Shown here piece after piece: positions 6,286 through 13,859 of a stretch of 15,974 bases of DNA. This stretch comes from Roseburia sp. (GTDB taxonomy: Bacteria > Bacillota > Clostridia > Lachnospirales > Lachnospiraceae): the NCBI GenBank assembly GCA_003483745.1, contig DMYD01000037.1, forward strand, positions 8,778 through 24,751, read 5' to 3'. The translations under genes and the position numbers were made by a program. The notes beneath the pieces are model-generated. The model was not told where the DNA came from and made no database searches. It was given only the letters and a program-made list of their open reading frames with translations. Every line of letters starts with the position of its first letter. Position 1 is the first letter of the stretch.

Positions 6286-7638
6286 ATGATTGAAAGGAAA
6301 GCTAAGGTGACTGTAAATGAATGGATTACACATGGAAATGATGCCTTTTTGCTGACAGGAGCAAGACAGATCGGAAAAACGTATCTAATAAGACAATGTC
6401 TGAAAGAAAGCGGATATCCATATATAGAATTTAATTTTATAGAGCAGCCTGAACTTGTCAATTTGTTTACCGGGGCAAAAGATGCGAAAGAGTTATTGAT
6501 GCGTTTGAGTGTAGTGGCGAAGGAGCCATTGGAGCAGGGAAAGACAATTATTTTTTTAGATGAAATCCAAGAATTTAAAGATATCGTTACAAGAATAAAA
6601 TTTCTGGTAGAGAATGGTACATTTCGATATATTATGAGCGGTTCATTGCTGGGAGTAGAATTAAATGATTTAAGATCAGCTCCGGTTGGATACCTTGAAA
6701 TCTATGATATGTATCCGTTAGATTTTAAAGAGTTTGTCAGGGCAGCAGGGGTGAAAAATGATGTAATTCTCATGTTGGAAGGTCATTTTAAAAAGAGAAA
6801 CCCGGTGGATGATTTTATTCATTCCAAAATGCTGGATCTGTTTTATTTATATCTGATTGTTGGCGGAATGCCGGAAGCTGTTGCTGTTTATCTGGAAACA
6901 AATGATCTGGGAAAAGTCGCCAAAGTGCATGAAAAAATTATACGATTATATAAAACTGATTTCTCAAAATATGAAAAAAATTATAAACTGAAATTGCAGG
7001 AAATATACGATGCAATGCCAGGACAGTTAGATCAGAAAAATAAGCGTTTTCAATTAAATGCAGTTGAAAAAGGCATGAGTTATGACCGGTTAAAGAATGA
7101 TTTTCTTTGGTTAAAAGACGCAGGAGTGGCAATTCCTGTATACAATATCAGTGAACCCAAATTGCCTCTGATCGTTAGTGAAAACCGAAATCTGTTTAAA
7201 CTGTTTTTTTCAGATGTTGGGCTGCTTACAAGCTGTTATTCCAATCAGGTTAAACTTGCTATTTTAAATAAGGAAAAAGCAATCAATAATGGAGCTCTCT
7301 TTGAAAATGTTGTTGCGCAGGAATTATTAGCGAAGGGGCATAAGGAATATTATTTTAACAGTAAACAGCAGGGAGAGCTTGATTTTGTAATCGAACTGGA
7401 TGGAAAAGTGGTACCTTTGGAAATTAAATCCGGTAAGGACTATAAAAGGCACTCTGCATTAAACAATGTTCTGAAAAATGAAAATTACAAGATAGAAGAA
7501 GCTTATATTCTTTCGGAAGGGAATATTGAAATTGAGGGAAAAAGAGTTTATATGCCAATTTATATGATTATGTTTCTGGAGAATACAGAGCTTACGAATA
7601 CGATCTATAAAATTGATTTAGATGGATTAGGAGAGTAG
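6286..7638 (+). CDS. AAA ATPase with DUF4143-type nuclease-like C-terminus
   Basis: This 450-residue protein is of the AAA_14/DUF4143 class, widespread in gut bacteria and archaea and of unknown cellular role. Walker A is GARQIGKT at residues 25-32, Walker B is IIFLDEIQ around 88-95, and a sensor-like stretch YIMSGS is at 115-120. The C-terminal domain has a PD-(D/E)xK-like core: GELDFVIE with Asp366, then PLEIKSG with Glu379 and Lys381. No transmembrane segment is apparent. A clear ribosome site (AGGAGG at 6275-6280) precedes the start. The gene is alone, between two terminators, with a repeat-bearing promoter, and is visibly more A+T-rich than the atp genes, so it may be an accessory acquisition. 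Whether the nuclease-like site is active is unknown. Confidence 0.85.
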   Translation: MIERKAKVTVNEWITHGNDAFLLTGARQIGKTYLIRQCLKESGYPYIEFNFIEQPELVNLFTGAKDAKELLMRLSVVAKEPLEQGKTIIFLDEIQEFKDIVTRIKFLVENGTFRYIMSGSLLGVELNDLRSAPVGYLEIYDMYPLDFKEFVRAAGVKNDVILMLEGHFKKRNPVDDFIHSKMLDLFYLYLIVGGMPEAVAVYLETNDLGKVAKVHEKIIRLYKTDFSKYEKNYKLKLQEIYDAMPGQLDQKNKRFQLNAVEKGMSYDRLKNDFLWLKDAGVAIPVYNISEPKLPLIVSENRNLFKLFFSDVGLLTSCYSNQVKLAILNKEKAINNGALFENVVAQELLAKGHKEYYFNSKQQGELDFVIELDGKVVPLEIKSGKDYKRHSALNNVLKNENYKIEEAYILSEGNIEIEGKRVYMPIYMIMFLENTELTNTIYKIDLDGLGE

Positions 7639-7662
7639 CAGTGTTTCATTGCTACTCTTTTT
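7632..7662 (+). terminator. Intrinsic terminator after the DUF4143 ATPase
   Basis: AGAGTAGCA at 7632-7640 pairs perfectly with TGCTACTCT at 7650-7658, followed by a T-run to 7662. The stem overlaps the last codons and stop of the ATPase gene. Read from the other strand it lacks a T-run, so it is probably not an efficient terminator for the convergent yitT-type gene. Confidence 0.88.
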
Positions 7663-7672
7663 GAGGTAAAAA

Positions 7673-8527
7673 TCACCGTTTCGGCTGATACCGCATATCC
7701 GACACATTATACACCGTGATAAAAGCGAGAGGATCTTCATGGCTCATATAATTCATCAATTTCTGATATTCAGATTTATCTACAATTGTAATAATCTCAT
7801 TCCGCTTCTGCATATTGTAGGCACCGATGGATTCGTAAATGGTCGCACCGCTGTGGAGATCATTTAAAATAAACTGGCGGAGCTCCTCCTCTTTTTCTGT
7901 GATAATGCAGACACGGCGCTTGATGTTATGATTGAAAATAAAATGATCCAGAATGATTCCGTTAAAATAAGTTCCCAAAATACTGAGAACGACAGTCTTT
8001 TTATCATAGACAAGCGCGGCTGACAGCGCAACACACATTCCGGAAAGTGACATCGCTTTTCCAAGTTCCATATGCAGGTATTTGTTCATGATTTTTGCGA
8101 CAATGTCTAATCCGCCGGAGGAGGCATTTCGGTTGAATAAAATGCTGAGACCGATGCTCACAACTAATATATAACAGAGCACATCTAATTCCTGACTACC
8201 GGTCATAGAGGTGTTGTCAGGAAAAAGAATCTCAAAAAGTCCAAGAAATAATGGCAGCATAATACTTGTATAAACCGTCTTAATTCCGAATTCTTTTCCG
8301 CAGGTAAGAAAGCCTATAATTAGAAGTACCACGTTTAAAATCATTGTGATCGCAGAAAGCTGCAAAGGAATGAAGTTCGACAGAACGATTCCAAGACCGG
8401 AAATACTGCTGACGGATGCATGGCTTGGCACTAGAAAAAAGAAAACAGCGGCGGCAATGACCGCAACAGCGACCGTTAAAATAAGAGTTTCTTTGATCAA
8501 TTCAGAGTAGTTTATCTTCTTAGGCAT
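7673..8527 (-). CDS. YitT-family integral membrane protein (DUF161-DUF2179)
   Basis: From ATG at 8527 the product is 284 residues, the usual size for YitT-family proteins. The N-terminal two-thirds hold about five or six hydrophobic segments (near residues 13-33, 56-75, 82-103, 116-132, 158-172 and 178-195). The family-like loop ASSGGLDIVAKI is at about 135-146. The C-terminal soluble DUF2179 domain (about 205-275) includes RRVCIITEKEEEL and a later HEDPLAFITVYNVSD. Function is unproven in this family. A longer reading from 8602 is possible, but that codon coincides with the predicted transcription start. The 8527 start has GGGAG ten bases upstream and begins MPKKINYSEL just before the first membrane segment. 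It converges on the DUF4143 gene and diverges from the GNAT gene. Confidence 0.87.
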   Translation of the reverse strand: MPKKINYSELIKETLILTVAVAVIAAAVFFFLVPSHASVSSISGLGIVLSNFIPLQLSAITMILNVVLLIIGFLTCGKEFGIKTVYTSIMLPLFLGLFEILFPDNTSMTGSQELDVLCYILVVSIGLSILFNRNASSGGLDIVAKIMNKYLHMELGKAMSLSGMCVALSAALVYDKKTVVLSILGTYFNGIILDHFIFNHNIKRRVCIITEKEEELRQFILNDLHSGATIYESIGAYNMQKRNEIITIVDKSEYQKLMNYMSHEDPLAFITVYNVSDMRYQPKR

Positions 8528-8608
8528 TTTCAATATTCTCCCTAGATATTTTATAAAATTAAGGTATCCTTTATTGCGAGTGATGATGCATAAAACATCC
8601 AATTTTGT

Positions 8609-8637
8609 ATTCTAACATACCGCATATAAAAGTACAA
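8609..8637 (-). promoter_or_regulatory. Promoter of the YitT-family gene
   Basis: On the minus strand, TTGTAC (8637-8632) is followed after exactly 17 bases by TAGAAT (8614-8609). Transcription would begin near 8602, leaving a leader of about 75 bases before the chosen start. A near-palindrome, ATCGATAACGAT, lies just upstream at about 8641-8652. Confidence 0.7.
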
Positions 8638-8704
8638 TAAATCGATAACGATGGGCAATAAAAAGAAACAGGAAAACTGAAAGAGCTTATTAGCAAGAAA
8701 AACT

Positions 8705-8732
8705 TTGTTAATCGAATTCTATATGTTAAAAT
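8705..8732 (+). promoter_or_regulatory. Possible promoter of the GNAT-phosphatase unit
   Basis: TTGTTA at 8705-8710 and TAAAAT at 8727-8732 are 16 bases apart. A start near 8739 would leave a very short leader carrying the ribosome site AGGAGA at 8741-8746. Weaker than the divergent promoter. Confidence 0.45.
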
Positions 8733-8755
8733 ATCTTCATAGGAGATAGCCGCAT

Positions 8756-9304
8756 ATGCAGATAGAAGAGAAACAGATTGTGATAAATGGACAGAACATA
8801 ACACTGCGCAGTCCGGGGAAGCAGGACGCAGAAACTTTTTCAGAGGTGCGTGACATCACCTACCGTGAAACGTATTTTCTGGCGAGATACCCGGAGGAGA
8901 CAGATTTCACAGCGGACGCAGCAGAGGCGATGATTTCAGACATAGCAGAGCGCAGGGAAGAATTTTTGATCGGAGCGTTTCGGAAAGAGCAGATGATTGG
9001 CTGTGTCATGGTTTTAAAAGAGGGAAATCACATCAAATTCCGGCATAAGGCGGGAATCGGAATTTTTATTCTCCAAAAATACTGCGGAATAGGACTTGGA
9101 AGGCAGTTGATGGAATATGCGATCGAAAACGCCAGAAAAACAGAACTTGAGCAGCTGAAACTGGGTGTTTTTGATGACAATGTGGCAGCAATCCGTCTGT
9201 ATGAAAAATTAGGTTTTCGCGAGTGGGGAAGAGAACCTCATGCGTTTAAACTGAAAGACGGAAGCTACCGGGATGAAATACAGATGGTCTTATTTTTATC
9301 ATAG
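8756..9304 (+). CDS. GNAT-family N-acetyltransferase
   Basis: The 182-residue protein has the GNAT fold signatures for acetyl-CoA binding. These are a beta-4 strand AGIGIFIL (about 99-106), a pyrophosphate loop with Gly111, Gly113 and Gly115 followed by the helix RQLMEYAIENARK, and the late motif NVAAIRLYEKLGF at 142-154. The acceptor substrate cannot be told from the sequence; small-molecule or protein targets are both possible. The start is supported by AGGAGA at 8741-8746. The phosphatase gene follows after 13 bases, so the two are likely co-transcribed. Confidence 0.88.
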   Translation: MQIEEKQIVINGQNITLRSPGKQDAETFSEVRDITYRETYFLARYPEETDFTADAAEAMISDIAERREEFLIGAFRKEQMIGCVMVLKEGNHIKFRHKAGIGIFILQKYCGIGLGRQLMEYAIENARKTELEQLKLGVFDDNVAAIRLYEKLGFREWGREPHAFKLKDGSYRDEIQMVLFLS

Positions 9305-9317
9305 AAAAGGACGAGCG

Positions 9318-9923
9318 ATGAAACTATATTTTGTACGTCATGGTGAAACAGAGTGGAATGTAAAAAAGAAGATTCAGGGAAAAACCGATATTCCACTGAA
9401 TGAAAATGGAATCCGGCAGGCGAAGGAACTGGCGTGCCAGCTGGTGGAAGAAGATATTTCGGTAAAACATGTCTATCATTCACCGCAGCTTCGGGCGGCG
9501 GAGACAGCACGTATCGCTGCGGAAGCGCTGCATGCGACCTGTATTCCGCTGGATGGACTGGTGGAGATGAACCTTGGAAGCTGGGAAGGTTCCAACTGGC
9601 GTGTGATCGAGCGGGAAAACAGTCCGGAATATCAGGAGTGGAGAAAAGACCGCCGCTATGTGCGCACACCGGGAGGCGGTGAATGTTACAATGATGTGGT
9701 AAAACGCACGCTGGATGCTATGGAATATATTATGAAACGGGAAAACGGAGATGTGCTGATCGTGACGCACAGCGCGATCATTATGGCACTGCGGTGTTAC
9801 ATTGCAGGGCTTCCATTTGATGAGATGGTTCGGAAATTTAAGACAAGAAATGCGGAAGTAGTCATGATCGAAAGCTTTAAGATTATAGATGCGATCGCGC
9901 GGTTTAAAAAAGAAAATAAATAA
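9318..9923 (+). CDS. Histidine phosphatase family protein (phosphoglycerate-mutase-like)
   Basis: The 201-residue protein opens MKLYFVRHGETEWN, the RHG motif with Arg7 and the phospho-accepting His8. Further catalytic-site residues are Arg59 in SPQLRAAET, Glu83 in EMNLGSWEG, and the second histidine His151 in VTHSAIIMAL. This arrangement fits the phosphatase branch (CobC/GpmB/PhoE-like) better than a glycolytic mutase, but the substrate is unknown. An in-frame ATG at 9273 would overlap the GNAT gene; the start at 9318 is chosen because AAAGGA at 9306-9311 precedes it and the family begins at this point. Confidence 0.9.
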   Translation: MKLYFVRHGETEWNVKKKIQGKTDIPLNENGIRQAKELACQLVEEDISVKHVYHSPQLRAAETARIAAEALHATCIPLDGLVEMNLGSWEGSNWRVIERENSPEYQEWRKDRRYVRTPGGGECYNDVVKRTLDAMEYIMKRENGDVLIVTHSAIIMALRCYIAGLPFDEMVRKFKTRNAEVVMIESFKIIDAIARFKKENK

Positions 9924-9941
9924 ATCACAACAAAAACGCAG

Positions 9942-9998
9942 AAACTGTTGTACAGAGAGAAGCAAGTAAATCAGAGCTCACTGTGCAGCAGTTTTTTT
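9942..9998 (+). terminator. Intrinsic terminator after the phosphatase gene
   Basis: AAACTGTTGTACAG at 9942-9955 pairs with CTGTGCAGCAGTTT at 9981-9994 through 14 pairs (two of them G-U). A run of seven T at 9992-9998 follows. Confidence 0.88.
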
Positions 9999-10037
9999 GT
10001 AACAGAAAATTATGTTGCAATGTTTCTGTTACATAAT
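9998..10037. repeat. Overlapping inverted repeats after the terminator
   Basis: TGTAACAGAAA at 9998-10008 is perfectly inverted as TTTCTGTTACA at 10023-10033 (11 pairs, 14-base loop). A second pairing, ATTATGT at 10009-10015 with ACATAAT at 10031-10037, shares bases with the first, so only one can form at a time. Role unknown; possibly an operator or a second hairpin in read-through transcripts. Confidence 0.45.
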
Positions 10038-10104
10038 CAGCGAGGAATAAGTTTATCAAACGCCGCTCTTGTAACTTCTGCACAATTTTAAATAATCATT
10101 TTTG

Positions 10105-10125
10105 TGAATGATTCTGACGGAAAAT
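10105..10125 (+). promoter_or_regulatory. Upstream operator-like repeat of the fructose operon
   Basis: This 21-base segment, containing TGAATGATTCTGACGGAAAA, is repeated with three mismatches at 10178-10198. It ends two bases before the -35 box. It also overlaps a dyad, AATCATT at 10094-10100 and AATGATT at 10107-10113. Probable binding site for the DeoR-family repressor encoded just downstream. Confidence 0.6.
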
Positions 10126-10127
10126 GA

Positions 10128-10156
10128 TTGACCGTGACAGAGTGTAAATCTATAAT
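10128..10156 (+). promoter_or_regulatory. Promoter of the deoR-fruK-fruA-HPr operon
   Basis: TTGACC at 10128-10133 and a perfect TATAAT at 10151-10156 are exactly 17 bases apart, a near-consensus sigma-A promoter. Transcription would begin near 10163, giving a leader of about 50 bases. Confidence 0.85.
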
Positions 10157-10177
10157 TCAGATATAGATGAACGGATA

Positions 10178-10198
10178 TGAATGATGTTGACGGAAATT
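10178..10198 (+). promoter_or_regulatory. Downstream operator-like repeat of the fructose operon
   Basis: This segment contains TGAATGATGTTGACGGAAAT and is the second copy of the repeat at 10105-10125, 73 bases away (about seven helical turns). It lies between the transcription start and the ribosome site GGAGGG at 10199-10204. Binding here could block elongation, and binding at both copies could loop out the promoter. Confidence 0.6.
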
Positions 10199-10212
10199 GG
10201 AGGGAAAAATAA

Positions 10213-10962
10213 ATGCTGACAGAGGAAAGATTTGCGAAGATATTATCCATACTGGAAAGTATGGGGAGTGTGACAGTACAGCAGTTGATGACAGAACTTA
10301 ACGCTTCGGAATCTACGATACGAAGGGATCTGAATGCACTGGATGCAAACGGTCAGTTGACGAAGGTTCACGGTGGGGCAATCCTTAAAACGATGGCGTA
10401 CAGTACTAAGGATGACAACGTCGTCAGCCGGAAAGAAAAGAATCGTGACGCAAAGAACAAAATTGCAAAATACGCCGCAGAACAGATCGCACCGGGTGAT
10501 TTTGTTTATCTGGATGCCGGAACGACAACAGAGCTGATGATCGAATACATCACGAGCCATCAGGCGGTGTTTGTGACAAATGCGATCAGCCATGCGAAGC
10601 GTCTGGCAGAGAGAGGGTTTACCGTGTATCTCCTGGGTGGCGAGTTTAAAGCGGTCACAGAGGCAATCGTAGGAGAAGAGGCAGTCGCAGCACTGGAAAA
10701 ATACAATTTTACCAAAGGCTTCTGGGGTGCAAATGGTGTCAGCCTTCAGAAAGGTTATTCCACACCGGAGTTAAAAGAGGCAATGGTGAAGAAGAAATCC
10801 ATGGAAAACTGCAAGGAACGTTTCGTTCTGGCAGACGAGAGCAAATTCAATCAGATTTCCAGTGTGACGTTTGCACCGTTTGAAGGAGCAACGGTCATCA
10901 CGACAGGACTTAGCCTGCCGGCTTATAAAAAATATAAAAATGTCATAGATGTAAAACAGTAA
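10213..10962 (+). CDS. fruR: DeoR-family repressor of the fructose operon
   Basis: A 249-residue DeoR-type regulator, the standard length. The N-terminal winged helix-turn-helix spans about residues 5-57, with recognition region ASESTIRRDLNAL at 31-43 and the usual KVHGGA after it. The C-terminal sugar-phosphate sensor domain carries LDAGTTTE at 100-107, a GANGVS stretch near 172-177, and LADESKF at 206-212, all typical of the DeoRC fold. It is the first gene of the unit with fruK, fruA and HPr, so by analogy with FruR/DeoR systems of Firmicutes it most likely represses this operon and is released by fructose-1-phosphate. The ligand is inferred. The start has GGAGGG at 10199-10204. The operator-like repeats around the promoter imply autoregulation. 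Confidence 0.88.
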   Translation: MLTEERFAKILSILESMGSVTVQQLMTELNASESTIRRDLNALDANGQLTKVHGGAILKTMAYSTKDDNVVSRKEKNRDAKNKIAKYAAEQIAPGDFVYLDAGTTTELMIEYITSHQAVFVTNAISHAKRLAERGFTVYLLGGEFKAVTEAIVGEEAVAALEKYNFTKGFWGANGVSLQKGYSTPELKEAMVKKKSMENCKERFVLADESKFNQISSVTFAPFEGATVITTGLSLPAYKKYKNVIDVKQ

Positions 10963-10981
10963 TCAGAAAGGAGTCAAAAAA

Positions 10982-11908
10982 ATGATCTATACCGTAACTT
11001 TTAACCCATCGCTGGATTACATCGTTTCTGTAGATGATTTTACCTGCGGAATCGTAAACCGTACAACGGATGAGATTATTTTTCCGGGAGGAAAAGGAAT
11101 CAACGTTTCCATGGTTTTAAAGAATCTTGGCTTTGAGAATACAGCGCTTGGCTTTCTGGCCGGGTTCACAGGAAACAGAATACAGGAACTGTTAGAGGAA
11201 AAAGGAGTCCGCACCGATTTTATCAGCGTGGAAAAGGGGATTTCCAGAATTAATGTAAAGCTCCGTTCCAGGGAAGAGACGGAGATCAACGGACAGGGAC
11301 CGGCAATCGCAGAGATGGATATTAAAAAGCTTTATGAAAAGCTTGATACGCTGTCAGACGGCGATATCCTTGTACTTGCCGGAAGCATTCCGGATGTTAT
11401 GCCGGGCTCGATGTACATGGACATTATGAAACATTTACAGAATAAGGATCTGAAAATTGTGGTAGACGCAACAAAAGATCTTCTGGTGAATGTATTACAG
11501 TATCATCCATTTCTGATCAAGCCAAACAATCATGAGCTTGGCGAAATCTTCGGAGTGAAGATCGGGAATAAGGCAGATGTCATCACGTATGCAAAGAAAA
11601 TGCAGGAAAAGGGAGCGAGAAATGTTCTGGTATCTATGGCAGGAGACGGAGCTGTTTTAGTCGCAGAGGATGGAAGCATCTTCCAGTCCGAAGCACCAAA
11701 AGGAAAGGTTGTCAATTCTGTAGGAGCAGGAGATTCCATGGTGGCAGGATTTATCGCAGGATACCTTGAGGACGGAAGCTACGGGAAAGCGTTCCAGATG
11801 GGTGTCTGCACCGGAAGTGCCTCTGCATTTTCAGAGGAACTGGCTACAAAAGCAGAAGTGATCGCTTTACTCGATAGTAATAAGAAATTGTTTGCAGGGG
11901 AACAATAG
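10982..11908 (+). CDS. fruK: 1-phosphofructokinase
   Basis: FruK phosphorylates fructose-1-phosphate with ATP to fructose-1,6-bisphosphate, feeding PTS-imported fructose into glycolysis. The 308-residue protein is of the PfkB/ribokinase fold. It opens MIYTVTFNPSLDYIV, has the substrate loop PGGKGINVS at 35-43, LAGSIP near 132-137, and the C-terminal PfkB signature NSVGAGDSMVAGFIAG with the catalytic Asp at residue 251. A tagatose-6-phosphate kinase is the main alternative in this subfamily, but linkage to a fused fructose EIIABC makes 1-phosphofructokinase the better call. AAAGGAG at 10967-10973 is the ribosome site; the gene starts 19 bases after the repressor. Confidence 0.93.
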   Translation: MIYTVTFNPSLDYIVSVDDFTCGIVNRTTDEIIFPGGKGINVSMVLKNLGFENTALGFLAGFTGNRIQELLEEKGVRTDFISVEKGISRINVKLRSREETEINGQGPAIAEMDIKKLYEKLDTLSDGDILVLAGSIPDVMPGSMYMDIMKHLQNKDLKIVVDATKDLLVNVLQYHPFLIKPNNHELGEIFGVKIGNKADVITYAKKMQEKGARNVLVSMAGDGAVLVAEDGSIFQSEAPKGKVVNSVGAGDSMVAGFIAGYLEDGSYGKAFQMGVCTGSASAFSEELATKAEVIALLDSNKKLFAGEQ

Positions 11909-11927
11909 AAAGGGAGGGATTATTCAA

Positions 11928-13844
11928 ATGAAAATCAGAGATTTACTCGCAGCAGAAAGTATTGAACTGAATGGGAAAGTAACAGGCAAAAAAGAAACTC
12001 TTGACGCCATGGTCGATCTGATGGCAAAGAGCGGCAAGATCAATGATGTAGAGGTTTACCGCAAAGGTGTCTATGCGCGAGAAGAGGAGAGCACCACAGG
12101 AATCGGCGAGGGAATTGCGATTCCGCACTGCAAATCGGATTCGGTGTCACGACCGGGGCTTGCAGCGATGGTTGTACCGGAAGGAGTTGACTTTGATTCC
12201 TTAGACGGTGAGAAAGTAAACCTGATCTTTTTGATCGCTGCCCCGAACACAAAAGAGAACGTGCATCTCGACGTGCTCAGCAAATTGTCTGTGTTACTGA
12301 TGGACGAGGATTTTACAGCAAACCTGCGCAATGCAAAGACGATTGATGAATTTTTACACGTGATCGACGCAGCAGAGGCAGAAAAAGATGCTGAGGAAGA
12401 GAAAAAAGAAGAGGAAAAGAAAGCAGAAGCACCAGCTTCCAACGGAAAACTGATCCTCGCAGTTACCGGCTGTCCAACCGGTATCGCACACACTTATATG
12501 GCGGCAGAAGCACTTGAGAAAAAGGCAAAAGAGCTTGGATACCGGATCAAAGTTGAGACGAGAGGTTCCGGCGGTGCCAAGAATGTGCTCACAAAAGCAG
12601 AGATCGCAGAGGCAGAGTGCATTATCGTTGCAGCAGACACACAGGTTCCAATGGATCGTTTCGCAGGAAAACCGGTGATCCAGTGTAAAGTGGCAGACGG
12701 AATCAGCAAAGCAGAGGAACTGCTCACAAAAGCGGCAAATGGCCATGCATCTATTTACGAGGCAGGCGGAAAAGCAGCAGATGACGAGGAAGAAGGAAAA
12801 GACAGTCTTGGACATCAGATCTACAAACATCTGATGAACGGCGTATCCCATATGCTTCCATTCGTTGTCGGCGGTGGTATCCTGATCGCAATCGCATTCC
12901 TGATCGATGGTCTTTCCGTAGATCTGAATTCACTTCCATTAGACCAGAGATCAAACTTCGGTACGATCACTCCGATGGCAGCGATGTTTAAGTCTATCGG
13001 TGGTGTGGCATTCGGTTTCATGCTTCCAATCCTTGCCGGATTTATTGCGATGAGTATTGCAGACAGACCGGGACTTGCCGTTGGTTTCGTCGGCGGTGCA
13101 ATTGCAGCAAACGGAACAAGTGGATTCCTCGGTGCATTGGCAGCTGGATTTCTTGCCGGATATATTGTATTATTATTAAAGAAGATCTGCAGTAAACTTC
13201 CTGACAGCTTAGAGGGAACAAAACCGGTATTGATCTATCCGTTGTTTGGTATCTTTATGATAGGTGTTTTGATGACATACGTAGTAGAACCGCCGATCGG
13301 AGCATTGAATACATTGATCAACAACGGATTGAACGGATTAAACGGCGCAAGTGCAGTATTACTCGGAGCATTACTTGGCGGTATGATGTCTGTTGATATG
13401 GGAGGTCCGGTCAACAAGGCAGCTTATGTGTTCGGTACAGCTTCTATCGCAGCCGGAAACTATAACATCATGGCAGCCGTTATGGTCGGCGGTATGGTTC
13501 CGCCAATCGCAATCGCGCTTGCAACCTTAATTTTCAAAAATAAATTTACAGAAGATGAGAGAAAAGCAGGTCCTACTAACTTCATTATGGGACTTTCCTT
13601 CATCACAGAGGGCGCGATCCCATTTGCAGCATCCGATCCACTCCATGTATTACCGGCGTGTGTGGTTGGTTCTGCAGCAGCAGGTGCTTTATCCATGGCA
13701 TTTAACTGTACTTTAATGGCTCCTCATGGTGGAATCTTCGTATTCCTTACCGTAGGAAATCCATTATTATATCTCGTTTCACTGGCAGTCGGTTCCGCAG
13801 TCGGATGCGTACTGCTCGGTGTATTAAAGAAAAAAGCAGCTTAA
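11928..13844 (+). CDS. fruA: Fructose PTS permease, fused EIIA-EIIB-EIIC
   Basis: From ATG at 11928 the product is 638 residues. The order is EIIA (about 1-147, phosphorylated His67 in IAIPHCKSD), a highly charged Glu/Lys linker (about 148-170), EIIB (about 173-270, phospho-Cys182 in TGCPTGIAHTY), then the membrane EIIC domain (about 295-638). EIIC begins HLMNGVSHMLPFVVGGGI and includes GMMSVDMGGPVNKAAYVFG, FITEGAIPFAASDP and APHGGIFV. It transports fructose and releases it as fructose-1-phosphate. An earlier in-frame ATG at 11892 lies inside fruK; the chosen start has GGGAGGG at 11912-11918 and matches the family N-terminus. HPr follows 15 bases downstream. Mannose/other hexose specificity is less likely given fruK. 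Confidence 0.94.
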   Translation: MKIRDLLAAESIELNGKVTGKKETLDAMVDLMAKSGKINDVEVYRKGVYAREEESTTGIGEGIAIPHCKSDSVSRPGLAAMVVPEGVDFDSLDGEKVNLIFLIAAPNTKENVHLDVLSKLSVLLMDEDFTANLRNAKTIDEFLHVIDAAEAEKDAEEEKKEEEKKAEAPASNGKLILAVTGCPTGIAHTYMAAEALEKKAKELGYRIKVETRGSGGAKNVLTKAEIAEAECIIVAADTQVPMDRFAGKPVIQCKVADGISKAEELLTKAANGHASIYEAGGKAADDEEEGKDSLGHQIYKHLMNGVSHMLPFVVGGGILIAIAFLIDGLSVDLNSLPLDQRSNFGTITPMAAMFKSIGGVAFGFMLPILAGFIAMSIADRPGLAVGFVGGAIAANGTSGFLGALAAGFLAGYIVLLLKKICSKLPDSLEGTKPVLIYPLFGIFMIGVLMTYVVEPPIGALNTLINNGLNGLNGASAVLLGALLGGMMSVDMGGPVNKAAYVFGTASIAAGNYNIMAAVMVGGMVPPIAIALATLIFKNKFTEDERKAGPTNFIMGLSFITEGAIPFAASDPLHVLPACVVGSAAAGALSMAFNCTLMAPHGGIFVFLTVGNPLLYLVSLAVGSAVGCVLLGVLKKKAA

Positions 13845-13859
13845 GAGGAGAGAAAAACA

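Noticed and set aside
8528..8602. A longer N-terminus for the YitT-family protein starting at 8602
   Set aside because: That codon falls on the predicted transcription start, lacks a ribosome site, and the extra 25 residues do not look like the family; the 8527 start has GGGAG upstream.
10020..10212. A CcpA catabolite-response element in the fructose promoter
   Set aside because: No segment fits the cre consensus well enough to call; the strong repeats there have a different sequence.
12354..12851. A 165-codon minus-strand frame inside fruA
   Set aside because: Cys/Phe-rich antisense of the charged linker and EIIB domain; the plus strand has intact catalytic residues and a full domain order.
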